The notes under the pieces: generated by a model
What the model saw: only the letters and a program-made list of their open reading frames with translations
What the model was told of the DNA's origin: nothing
Database searches by the model: none
DNA from: Asterochloris sp. CNOR1
Taxonomy: Eukaryota; Chlorophyta; Trebouxiophyceae; Trebouxiales; Trebouxiaceae
Assembly: GCA_963969365.1 (NCBI GenBank)
Contig: OZ017756.1
Coordinates: 1,488,001-1,552,000, forward strand
Reading direction: 5' to 3'
Length of the DNA stretch: 64,000 nucleotides
Made by a program: the position numbers and the translations under genes
In this document: positions 1 through 10,308 of the stretch, piece by piece
How the letters are laid out: every line of letters starts with the position of its first letter
Numbering within the stretch: the first letter of the stretch is position 1

Positions 1-496
1 ACTGAATACAGGAGACACAGAGGGAACTTTGCAGCACAACATCCCAGGTTGTGCTACCGGACAGCGCAGCTGGCAGCCAAAAGGGTGTCCATGCCTGTTT
101 GTGATATCGGCACACACAAGAAACAATGACCAGAAGACAGCAGCAGCTCGCACACGGCTTCGTGGGACTTGCTCCATGCATTGCTGGCAGCTGGTTCTGA
201 TGGCCCAGTCAGGCGCTATTGCTCAGCACTCCACCTACAGGATTGCCCTGCTTGATGCGGGTTGCTGCGCAGCCTGCGCTGGCTATGCCTGCAGAGGATC
301 AGCCAGCTCAGCTGAGCGCCAGTGCCCAGCCTCCACCCTGCTGAAAGGGGCTGCCCGACTGTCTTTACGCCTGAGCTGGCTGACAACCGCAGAACAGCGC
401 CTGCAGGCACCGACAGCCCAGTGCTAGGGTCACCTCCTGACCAGCTGCAAGCAGCAATCCACTTGACTGACTGCGTGCTGCTGTCTGGCGCTGCAG
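1..496. other. Non-coding, probably intron of the MscS-like gene
   Basis: No reading frame here resembles a known family. The segment ends in a CTGCAG acceptor at 491-496 that opens the first recognisable exon of the downstream channel gene, so it is most simply the 3' part of an intron. The N-terminal exons of that gene, including its first membrane helices, would lie left of the window. Confidence 0.5.
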
Positions 497-3400
497 GAGT
501 ACTTCCTGCTCGCACTGTCTCAGCCGAGGACGGATCGGGAGATTGATGACCCTCTCAAAGAGAAGCCATCTGGACTGGCAGGCCTACGCACCAAGTCCTT
601 TGCAGCCACCGGCAAGCTGGTGGGTGGCGTGGGCGGACAGGGCGCAGCATGTCAGCGCTGTGCTGTGGTGCCGCTGGCAGGCTGCTGGTTGCCTTCACAG
701 AGTCCAGCAGGCCGCTGCTTTGCTTGTCTGTTCACCAGCATGCTGGTGCGCATGGCAGGCTAGGATGTGCTCTTCTGTCAATGTCTTTGAGCCTGTCATG
801 CCCCTGCCTGTGCTGCCACCGCAAGGGGAAGCACGCCTCACCGAGAGCTGGGCATATTTGCCAGCACTCCGGCCGGTGTGAGTAGAAGATCTTGGCTAGC
901 TGCGGCTTGTGCTGCCTTGTAACGTACAGGACATTGGGCTGTGGGCCTGATGCTGGAGGCAGGCTGAGATGTTGCTGCCTGAGCTGGTAAGCGCCCAGCA
1001 CTGTGTGCGCGCCCAGGGGGCCTTGGCGCGGGCAGGCGCTGTCAGGACCAGACCTCTCCAGTGCCTTGGCCCAGCGCCGCAGATGAAAGGGCGTGCAGGC
1101 CTCCTGGCAGAGATTGCTCACCATGCAGCTGCACTGGTTGGAAGGGCTTACGTACATCCCTTCAATGGCCCCACCATCCAGGCGCTCTAGTCCTTCGGGC
1201 CCTTCCAAGAAGCGTCAGCTTTGTAGGCCACAGCCCAAAACCTGCTTCTTAGGCACACTGCCCTTCATCTGCGGATCCAACGGCCGAACCCCTCCTAGTC
1301 CATGAAGCTTCATTACGCACCCTGGAGGTCCGGTGGCATGTCGTGATGTCACAGTGTGCCGTCACCTTGCACCACATCTGCCCGCAGATCCAGGGCCTGA
1401 AATCCTTCAAGTCCATGAAGCGCGGACCTGCCTCAGCAGCAGGAGCCCCCGTGCCTCTGGCGTCCCAGGACAGCCTGGCTTCCCACGACTCCCTGACGGA
1501 CACAGATGACGAAGAGGAAGAGGAGATGCGGCAGAGGGAGGCAGCAGAGCGGCGGGAGAAGCGGAAGCAAAACACGGCTGGCAGCCAGCCCACCGCCAGT
1601 CATACTGGGGAGGAAGAGGGGCTGATTGTGGTGCCCTCGGCAGCCAGCATCTCAAATGCCGAGGTGGGCTGGGGCCCCTGCTGGTTGCCTTCTGTGCGGA
1701 ATGTGTAAGGGAGGGGGGAGGGATTGGCAACAGGCCCCTTGCCTGCTCCTAGTTGCAGTGTGAGGGGTGGCTGTATACTTGCCATGCTGGAGAGGAGGGA
1801 GGGCCTTGTGGTGCCCTCAGGCGTCAGCATCCCAGATGCTGAGGTGGGGCTGGAGCCACCTGCTGGTGGCTTCTGGGGCACTGGGGAGGCAAGCAAGACT
1901 AAACTGAGTCCTTGCCTGTGGAGCCTGGCATTTAGGCTGCTGGGCCACCGCCCTCCTCTCCATCATGACACATTAGTCGTGGCTCGTTCAGCTAGCGACT
2001 CAAACACTGAGGTGACTTGCATGCTTTGCCTTGGTGCTGGGATGCAAGGCAATGTATCCTGGATTGTGAGGTGCCTGATTAGCTTAGTGCAGACCTCACT
2101 GCCCCTGTGTAGCCTTGGCATGCCCTGAATGCAGCCACTGCCAGGGGCAACTCCTCTGTTTGGGTGGATGCTCCTTGTCAGGCACGCAGAGGGTTTTGGT
2201 CTCCGTGGGGTCTGATTGCGAGCTTGCCCGCCAGCATTCCAGACGCTGGGTTGCAACCTGGTGCTGCTGGTCATGGCCACGGAGCTGCACAGCTGCCTGG
2301 GGAGGCATCCCCTGCACCATTACATCGTAGGGTGGTACCATGCTCCTGGACTTTCACTTCTGCGCCACTTGCTGCCTGCCAAGCGCTGTTCCATCTGCCC
2401 TTCAACCTGCCTGTCCGTCCTGCAGTGTGTGGGCGCCATCCCTTTTGGCAGTCGCTTGAGTCGACAAGCGTCCATGCAGCAGGCACCGTCTCTGATTCAG
2501 GTGCCATCCAGAGGGGCGATGGTGAAGGGGCACAGCATTAGCAATGCTGCGGTGAGGCGCACTGGTGCTGTGCCTGGCAGCTTCTCTCAGATAGCTGCCT
2601 GCTTTGTGGTCCCTGTGCTCACAAGTAAGGTTCAGTAGCAGAGAGGCCACGGCAAAACGGCACAGCTTCAGCTAGCGAGTGAGCAGCATGCTGTGCAGCA
2701 CTCTGGGTAAGTCATCCAAGCCTCTCAGACAGCAGTCCTGCTGACTGGCCAGTCCTTGGTGGCAGCGTAAAGTGCCGCTGACGACAGACAGTAAGCTTGC
2801 AGCACATTCTTACTGGCCTGGCGCGGCGCGGCAGCGCTGTCTCCTCTGCATGCAAGCAGCTACGTGTTGCTTTCCAGCTGAGGCACGTAGCAGCAGCAGC
2901 AATGGCAGCATCATGCAGCACGCCAGCAGTGGCTCCAGACACCCTTCAGACTCTACAGACAGCCTCTAAGATAGCTCGTCGGCTGCTGTGCTTGCCATGG
3001 TGGTGCTGTCAGGCAGGCATGAACACGTCACCTGGTGTCCTGCAGGCCACTGGAGCAGCCGCGTATGGTGGCGGCCCCATCCCTGCCAGTCTGACCCTGC
3101 GGGGCTCTGGCAAGCGCAAGCTGCAAAACATCAGCAGCGACCTGCAGGTGGATCCTCTGAAGCTGCAGCGAACCAGCCCTCCTACATGTTTGGGACCCCT
3201 GCATAGGCACAGACTTGGCTGCTGCAAAGGTTTTGGCACCTGCAGCATACAGCTGTCACCTCGACTGTGTCCCCCGCGCACGCAGCCAGGGGTCCAATGG
3301 CTGCCCTGTCCGTTCTCAGGCTGCGGTGCTGTGCACATGCTGCGGGTCGCAGAGACCAGGATTGACTGGCTATCTCTGCTGCGCTGCAGGGGAAGCGGCA

Positions 3401-6400
3401 GAGTACCAAGCTGCTGTCAGGGCTGCGCAGCAGCACTGCAGGGCAGACGGTGCAGGTGCGATGGCTGGTTTGACCTACGCACTTTAGGCAAGCCGTGAGC
3501 CTGCCTGGCCGTAGTGGGTGTGCATTCTGCAAGTCTGCGTTGCAGCGCCTGCCAATGCATGTCAGACCTGCTCAAAGCAGGCGGTCAGCTGCCGCCGGTG
3601 CTGCCATGCCTGTCAGCCTCTAAGGCAGGCATCAGCCACTGGGGCGGTGCACTGCATGGCTAGGTTATGTCCCCTGTTTCACCTGACCATTGTTCCTGAT
3701 ATCGCAGGCCATCTTCACCGACAGCAGCTAGGGCTGGGAAGGCATGCGCTGCACACCCAGTGTGGCTGTGCCAGCCTGATACAAGCCCCTGACCCTTGCT
3801 GTGCCTTCACCTGCAGGCCATCTTCAGTCGCCGCCCCCTGGGTGGCGACAACAGCGAGGATGAGGAGGAGATGGTGGTGGCCAGCTTTGTCAGCCGCGCC
3901 AACTCGGGTTACACCAACCGCAGCGATGACCGCAAGAGCATGGCCTCCCTGGCAAGCATGATGTCGGGACGGGTGAGGCTCCAGCGCTCTGCTGTTGACT
4001 GGGCTGCACGCGAGCATCCCCTCTGGCCAGCCAAGGAATGGGTGCAGGGGGCTACAAAGGTTGAGCAAGAGCCTCATGTCTGGACGTCTGGGGGCATGCT
4101 GCTCTGCACTGCTGTTCATTCCCCAGCTGCAAGCACGCATGCTCTCTGGGCACATGAGGATCGGCGTGTGGGGGGCTTCACTGCTTTTGTCATGCAAGAG
4201 CAAGGTCTTCCTGGCCAGGATGCCCTTGGACCGGGTGGAGGGCGGCATGTAGCTTTCAGGCTGATGCTGGGCTGCTTGTGGCGCGCCAGTGGCATTGGAG
4301 CGTCCTGCGCTCCCAGAGTCCCCTGCAGACATGCTGATACCAGGCGGCAAGCCAACAAGGTGTCTGCAGGAGAAGCACCCTGGGGCCTTGGGGCAGCCTG
4401 GGCTACTGATTCAGTAGAACCCTCTCATCCCTAGCTGAGGCTGGGCCCTGTGGCTGCAGGAGAAGCGGCGGGGGCCTCTGGGCAGCCTGGGGGGCGGGCG
4501 CCTCAGTGCGACAGGGGAGGGACGTGCCCACATGGTGGAGGTGCTGCCGCCCAAGCCTGTCAGCGGGCAGGTGGACTATGAGTTCCTGGCAAAGCTGCAT
4601 AAGGTGAGTCAGGGGGTATTCCTGGGGCACTGGCTTGCTGTCATCTGAGCTCAAGCTACTCTGCAAGAAGAGAGGTGGACCACAATTTCTGGCAAAGCTG
4701 CACACGCTGAGCTAGCAGGGGATGACTGAGATTCTTTTGTCCTGTCAGACATGTTCGAACTGAACCCTGAGCTTCAGTATATTACACTTTCAGCAGGCAG
4801 CTGCCAGCAATGCACATGCTGAGCTAGCAGGGGATGACTGGGGCCTTCCATTTGTCAGGCGGGTTTGATCTGAGGCCTGAGCTTTGGGAACATAAGCTTT
4901 CAGCAGGCAGTGGACTATCAGTCATAATAAAGCTGTGCAGGGTGAGTCAGAGAGGTCTTGCTGGGGCCCTTTTTTGCTGTCAGGCAAGTCTGAGCTGCTG
5001 GCCCCAAGCGCAGTCTCCGCATCATCCACTGGGCAATGCTGCACAAGAGCACTTGAAGCCCTGCTGGTGCGTCTTGCTTGGGGTCACTGAGTTGCTAGCC
5101 GCTGGACTGTCCAGGCTCCAGCATTATTGCCAGGGCTGGGTGTTAGAAAGCAGTGGGGGGCCATGGGGACTGGTGCCCCTCAAGCGTTGACACAGATGCG
5201 GGCTCTCGCATGGTGTTGCAACTCCTGCAGGTGGGCAAGGACACCCCTCTGAACCTTGCGTTGTGCCCCTGGCCCCCTTTCCTTCCCGCCAGCTGCAGGT
5301 AGACAAGCTGTGCCTCACACTCAGGCAATGGTCTGTCGCCTGCAGGTGGAGAAACACATACGGAAAAGGAAGTTGAAGATGACCTTCATAGAGCAGGTAG
5401 GGAGGTCGCAGGACGCCGCGGCAGACGAGGTGGCCTCCAAGAATGAGGCCAAGAAGCTGGCCTTCTACCTGTTCTGGAACATGAAGCCCGTCTTCAGCAG
5501 GTGGGCAAGCAGAGCTGGCCGCTCTTGGTGTCAGGCAGGGTGCCTTGGGTGGGCTGTTGGCTTTTGCTTTATGGGGGGCAAGAAAGGAGGGGTGAGCTGG
5601 CGAGCGTCCCATCTCAGCAGGTGATACAATGGTAGCCTTGCGATGATAAGTGGCCAAGAAGCTGGCACTACACCTCTTCTGGAATGCCGCCTGTCTGTGG
5701 CAGCTGGGCGGCTGAGGCTGCTGGTGAGGCAGGCGCGCAGAACAAGGGAGCGCATGCAGCAGGCCCTGGCCGACCAGTCCAGCAGGTGGTGCTGCTCGTG
5801 AGACACATGCAGCCCACCTTGAGTAATGGGGACACCGGCTGCCTTTACTATGGGGCTCAAGTGGAGCAGCCTGATGTGCTCATGCGTTGGGGCCCTGGGC
5901 TTCTCCTGAGAGTGAGGCTGAGGTGCAGACTGTGGCAAGCCTATCCTGTGCAGGCTCAGTCACTCAGATGACCTGTGTGCAGGAATCATTGCCCGCTAAA
6001 TGACCTGGGAGTGCCTGCCTGGCCTCAATGCAGTTGTGAAGAGTTCAGCGTGCTCAATCCATTCAAAGTGACCTGGAGTGCTCTTTCAGCTTCACACCTT
6101 GTGCAAATTGCCTGTATGCAGAAATCACATTCTGCTGAGTGACCTGGAGTACTTTCTGGACCCCAAGTCGGCTAAGGAGTGCTTTGACATCCTGGATCTG
6201 GATCGGGACAATAAGATCAGCCTGCAGGTAGGCTGGGCTTGGGGGCACCCATGCTGCCTGCAGGAGTGCAGCAGGGAGGCTTGGCTGCCTATGGAGTTGC
6301 CTACATATGCTGGTGCGCCAGCATGATGGCAATTCACCATGGTTCCTCAGCCAGTGCAGTGCTGCACATCTTCGCAGCTTGTCATGGCTCCTGCCGCACA

Positions 6401-9400
6401 TATGTTTTGGGCACCAGACCTCTCCACCTTGATGCATGTGAGCAGATCTGGGGTTGCCTTTGGGGGCGTGCGCATTTTATGGAAATCTGTCAGTCTGGCT
6501 TCACTCCGCTAGCAGCCTCCCACTGCCACGCCGTGCACCAGACATGCGTGAGCTTGTAAAAAATGGTACTTTACCCCTCCCGCTGTGCCTGCAAGACATA
6601 CGCGACATGGGGTTCATGGCCTTCCGCCCCTGCAGCGCAACTGTGGCATGTACAGTGTGCCAGCAGGCGCTCGGGATCCCTTCCCTGCCAAACATGCGCA
6701 CCACAGTAGTGGAGAGCACTTGGTCCTCCCTGCAGAGGCCGGCACAGCCCTTGCAGATCATGCACAGCGCAGTGCTGGGTTTGTTGACAGCTGCCCCTGC
6801 CAGCAAGCTATGCACTGCAGTGCACCCCAGCTTCATTCCGACTTGTCCATGTAGGACATGCGTGACGCAGTGCTGAAGATCTACCAGAACCGCAAGGACC
6901 TGGCACTGACGCTGCGGGACACCAAGACGGTGGTGGGCAAGCTGGAGCTCATCTTCGGGGTGGCCATCCACATCATCTGCCTCTTTTTCTACCTGACCAT
7001 CTTCAATGTGAGTCGGGGTGCCTAGACTGTGCAGTGCTGATGGGCACCACTGAACTCTCTTGGCTATATGAGGCGCTGTGCATGGAGAGCTCCGTTGTGG
7101 ACATCCATGCTTGTGCAGTGCGGCCAAGACTTGCCAGGCAGTTGGGCTGCAGTATGCAGCTGTTGCACTGTTGTCAGGCCTGCAATATCTTGAAGCCTGC
7201 AGCCTTTGCACCTGCACAGCTCTGGTGCTGCGCAGCAGCCACAGCATCCTTGCCAGCCCCTACAGATCTGCTGAGACCGCCATTGCTGTGCCTGCCCACT
7301 ATGGAACAATGGGATGGTGGAACAAATGTGCCGGTGCTCACAGCATCGCTCCTTGCGTGACGTGCAGATCAATGTGACGAAGCTGTGGCTCCAGTTCTCC
7401 ACAATGATCCTGGCCTTCGTCTTTGTGTTTGGCAACAGCTTGAAGGTGGTGTTTGAGGCAGTCGTGTTCCTCTTTGTGGTGCACCCATTTGACATCGGCG
7501 ATGGAGTGATCATTGGGACAGGCGCATCGGACTACTACAGGGTGAGGCCGCACATCTGTCCTGCTCCTGCGAGTTCGCAGCTGCTGCTCCCTTTACTGCT
7601 GCTGCTGGGCTTCTCTTGCTGGCTTCATACCTGATTTGGGGTCAGATAGTTTGCTGGAGTATGGGAGCCAGGAGTATGCAGGAGCAACCTTGCTGCAAGT
7701 CAAGATGTGAGCATGTCCACCTTGAATGCCTGCTGACAGGACCACTGCTCTGCGTCCCAAGGGCTGAGGCGCCAGCCACTTGTCAAGACAGGCCATCTGG
7801 GGAGGGGTCCTTGCTGCTGATGTCCGGAGCTCCTGCAGAGCTGCCGCGATGCTGTGCCAGCCAGACAGCTACCATGCCAAGTGCAGCTCTGCTGCTCGTG
7901 CAGGCCCTGTTCCTGCTGTGACCAATGCTGTTGTTGCTCTGCAGGTAGAGAAGATAGCACTGCTCAATACCACTTTAATGAAGTGGGATGGTTCCTGTGT
8001 TCTGTACCCCAACGCCAAGATGGCCACAGACATGGTGCTCAACATCAATCGGTCGGAGAACAAGGGCGAGGTCTTCTCGGTGGGTTTGAGATGCACCAGA
8101 CAGAAGCCAGTGTGGTGGTTGTTCCCTCAATGAGCCATGCAAGGGCTTGATGTTGGCAGCGCCACACTGCTGCCCGTATGCCATCAGGAGGGCCAGGGAG
8201 GTCAGGCTGGCCTGATTGCCATGATGAGTCACCTCCCCTGAGAGGACATCAGAAACCCCGGCAGTCTGCATGGGGGTTGCAGATGTGCTGCAAGGCTGCC
8301 ATCATGTCAGACACAGCTGCTGCTGCCTACGGCGCGGACACGTTGGTGTGCCGGCAGCCCCTGCAGCACAATGGCACCAGACCAACAGCAGGCCGCTGTG
8401 GCTGCCTTACGCGCTTCACCCTGTAAAGCAGTCTTGAGCTCAAACACACTGTGCTGTGAGATGCTGGTGGCCACTGGCACCCCTACCTGTGTGTGTGAGT
8501 GGTGCTGACCTGTAGCCAGCAGGGTGCAAGCCTGCCGCCGCCACCGCCATGCTGCCAGAGGCATGCTGCTGGCACCGAGCTCTCCTCAGCACTGTGCCTG
8601 CGCCTGCGCGTGCTGGCAGACAGCAGCAAGCTGGTGCAGCACCTGTATGCTGTAGGCCAACCTTTGTGTATCCTCATTGGCTTCCAGGCGTCACACCTCA
8701 GTCTTGTGCATATTGTGCTGTGCAGGTGCTGGTGGACATTGGCACCCCTTGCAGCGTGTTTGAGGCTGTGGAGGCGGAGCTGAAGAAGTTTGTGACTTCC
8801 AACCCCGATTTCAGCGGCGGCATAGCTGTTGCAGCCTCCAACTCAGCCAACCCCATGAAGTTCACCCTGGCAGTGTGGTATGAGTTCAGCTTCAACAGTG
8901 AGTCCCCCCTAGGGTGGCATACATGCCTTCATGCCGCTGGGTTGAAGCCCTGATGGTGAGGCATGACATGGCTACCTGCAGTATGGCTGTGTGCTTGGTT
9001 GGCAAGGCAGATTAGCCTGGTTGTGGCTTCGCAACAGGGGACTGTACAGGATGGCCTGCACTGTGAGGTTCTTCCCGAGGTTGGATGACCCAAGTGGTGG
9101 AGCATGAGCTCAGCTGTGACAAAGAGTGCCTCTTGGGGTGCTCTTGAACAGGGCCCAGTCTTATATGTTGCAGCTCTGACAAGCAGGCGGCAGCTCAGCA
9201 GCGAGTGCCTCTCAGGTAGCGTTTGAAGCCGACATCAGCCAACGACCTGCTACAGAGCTGGGTGCCTGCTTAAGGTTCTCCCGGCAGCACCTGGTGTTGT
9301 CTGCTTACCTACATGCTTTGGCTTTCAGGGTTTGGAGTATAGTAGATGCCTGACCACAAGGCCACAATGAATCGACCTGAGCTGTGCTGCGTCACTCAGC

Positions 9401-9769
9401 CCGCATTCATTCACTTGCTGGTGCCTGCACACTGCCTGTCTCTGCTTGGCTTGCCTCCGAGTGCTCTGCACCCACTCAACACGCAGGCATGATTGGGGCC
9501 GCTACTGTGGTGCGCGAGACAGAGCTCTGCTGGCTGTTCACTGCTTGGTCTGTCTCTGTCTCTAAGTGCTGTGCACCTGCTGTGCAGGTGCGGACAGGGG
9601 CCGCTATGGTAACGCGCGCAACAAGCTCCTGCACGTCATCAACTCAGAGCTGGCCAAGCACAACATCCAGTACACCTTGCCGCCCTACAAGGCTTTGCAG
9701 GAGCGTGTGCCGATGCCACCCACAGTTGCGTTGCCCCCCGACGCCATCCCGGGCTTTGCCTCCTCCTGA
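497..9769 (+). CDS. MscS-like mechanosensitive ion channel with EF-hand, 5' partial
   Basis: Mechanosensitive anion channel of the plant/fungal MscS-like (MSL/Msy) type, expected in plasma or organelle membrane. Twelve exons join in phase into 625 residues: 497-619, 1388-1663, 3045-3146, 3817-3972, 4460-4603, 5346-5500, 6122-6227, 6855-7007, 7368-7541, 7945-8079, 8726-8897, 9588-9769 (TGA). The first exon matches the MSL region after the early helices (YFLLALSQPR). Exons 2-5 encode an acidic, basic and serine-rich loop. Exons 6-8 carry an EF-hand (DLDRDNKISLQD) split by an intron, then a membrane helix at 6925-7007. Exon 9 has the pore-lining helix and the MscS signature HPFDIGDG; exon 10 has LYPNAK. 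The C-terminal beta and alpha/beta domains follow. The gene start is outside the window. Exon 3045-3146 is the least certain. Introns carry many degenerate copies of exon edges. Confidence 0.9.
1609..2570 (+). repeat. Five-step ladder of copies of an exon 3' edge
   Basis: The end of exon 1388-1663 (about 1630-1690, reading SISNAEVG across the donor) recurs in the following intron at about 1808-1871, 1986-2020, 2229-2275 and 2538-2570, increasingly diverged. The first copy keeps both the coding sense (VVPSGVSIPDAEVG) and a GAG|GTGGG donor. Spacing is about 180-300 bp. Confidence 0.85.
4571..4990 (+). repeat. Four copies of an exon 3' edge and donor
   Basis: The exon end at 4571-4603 plus its donor and the next about 50 intron bases recur at about 4675-4750, 4798-4870 and 4911-4990. 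The last copy retains GTGGACTAT and a GGTGAGTCAG donor but has an in-frame stop, so it is not a usable exon. Confidence 0.85.
5440..5715 (+). repeat. Duplicated exon 3' edge
   Basis: Exon end 5440-5500 with its donor is echoed at 5645-5715. GGCCAAGAAGCTGGC and TTCTGGAA are shared, and the copy is diverged around them. Confidence 0.8.
5951..6160 (+). repeat. Copies of the EF-hand exon 5' edge
   Basis: The acceptor and start of exon 6122-6227 (GCAG then AATCAC, TGACCTGGAG) are echoed upstream at about 5951-5975, 5976-6012 and 6060-6085. The 5976 copy retains a TGCAG acceptor. Confidence 0.75.
8459..8772 (+). repeat. Copy of exon 5' edge at 8726
   Basis: The start of exon 8726-8897 (GTGCTGGTGGACATTGGCACC) is echoed at 8463-8508 with GTGCTGG-like, GGTGG and TGGCACCCCT blocks conserved. 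Confidence 0.8.
9478..9635 (+). repeat. Copy of the last MSL exon 5' edge
   Basis: The acceptor and first about 40 bases of exon 9588-9769 are echoed at 9481-9527, with GCAGG, GGGGCCGCTA, GGT and CGCG blocks conserved in order. Confidence 0.8.
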
Positions 9770-10308
9770 GCGCTGCTGCAGGCAGCCTGAGACTCCCGTG
9801 CCTCCAAGCATGCCAGGGCCCACCTGCTAAGGTGCTGCCGCACAGCTCGAGCGCTTGTGCATGCCCTGCCGTGGACACTCTGCCAGCACCGTACAGGCCT
9901 GAGCTGCACCTGTGTGCCTGCAACATAAATGTGTGCAGCTGGCAGCTCTCCCCTTGCTGTTTCATTCAGCCGCTGCACCACATGTCGTACAGCCATGCTG
10001 CAGTCAATTTCATGATCATCCTTTGAACTAGCATCTCTGTCCAGCAACCCACAGTGATAAGTAAATTGTCCACCAATGATGCTAAAATGACTTCTGCTGA
10101 CTCTTTTTAAGGAAGTGCCTGTCGCTGACACATGCAGTTTGAGTGATATAGCGGTAGCCTTACAATAACTTCATTGCAGCATCAAATTCTGAATGTTATT
10201 AGGTGTGGGTGCACAGCAGATCTGCTGGCGAAGAATCAGCGGAAGGAACTCAGTATGGTCGAGGCAGGCCATAAGACTTGGGTCCCGGCAGGGTACAATG
10301 CCTGCCGG
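9770..10308. other. Convergent intergenic spacer (3' UTRs)
   Basis: Lies between the stop of the MscS-like gene (+) and the stop of the ankyrin-RING gene (-). No coding potential was recognised. It holds the 3' UTRs of both genes and a TGTAA signal for the minus-strand gene. Confidence 0.7.
10160..10164 (-). terminator. TGTAA polyadenylation signal of the ankyrin-RING gene
   Basis: TTACA on the + strand reads TGTAA on the minus strand, 145 bases beyond the stop at 10309. TGTAA is the usual chlorophyte poly(A) signal. Confidence 0.5.

Noticed and set aside
6501-7247. Minus-strand open frame of 248 codons
   Set aside because: It is antisense to MscS-like exon 6855-7007 and its introns, with no recognisable protein features.
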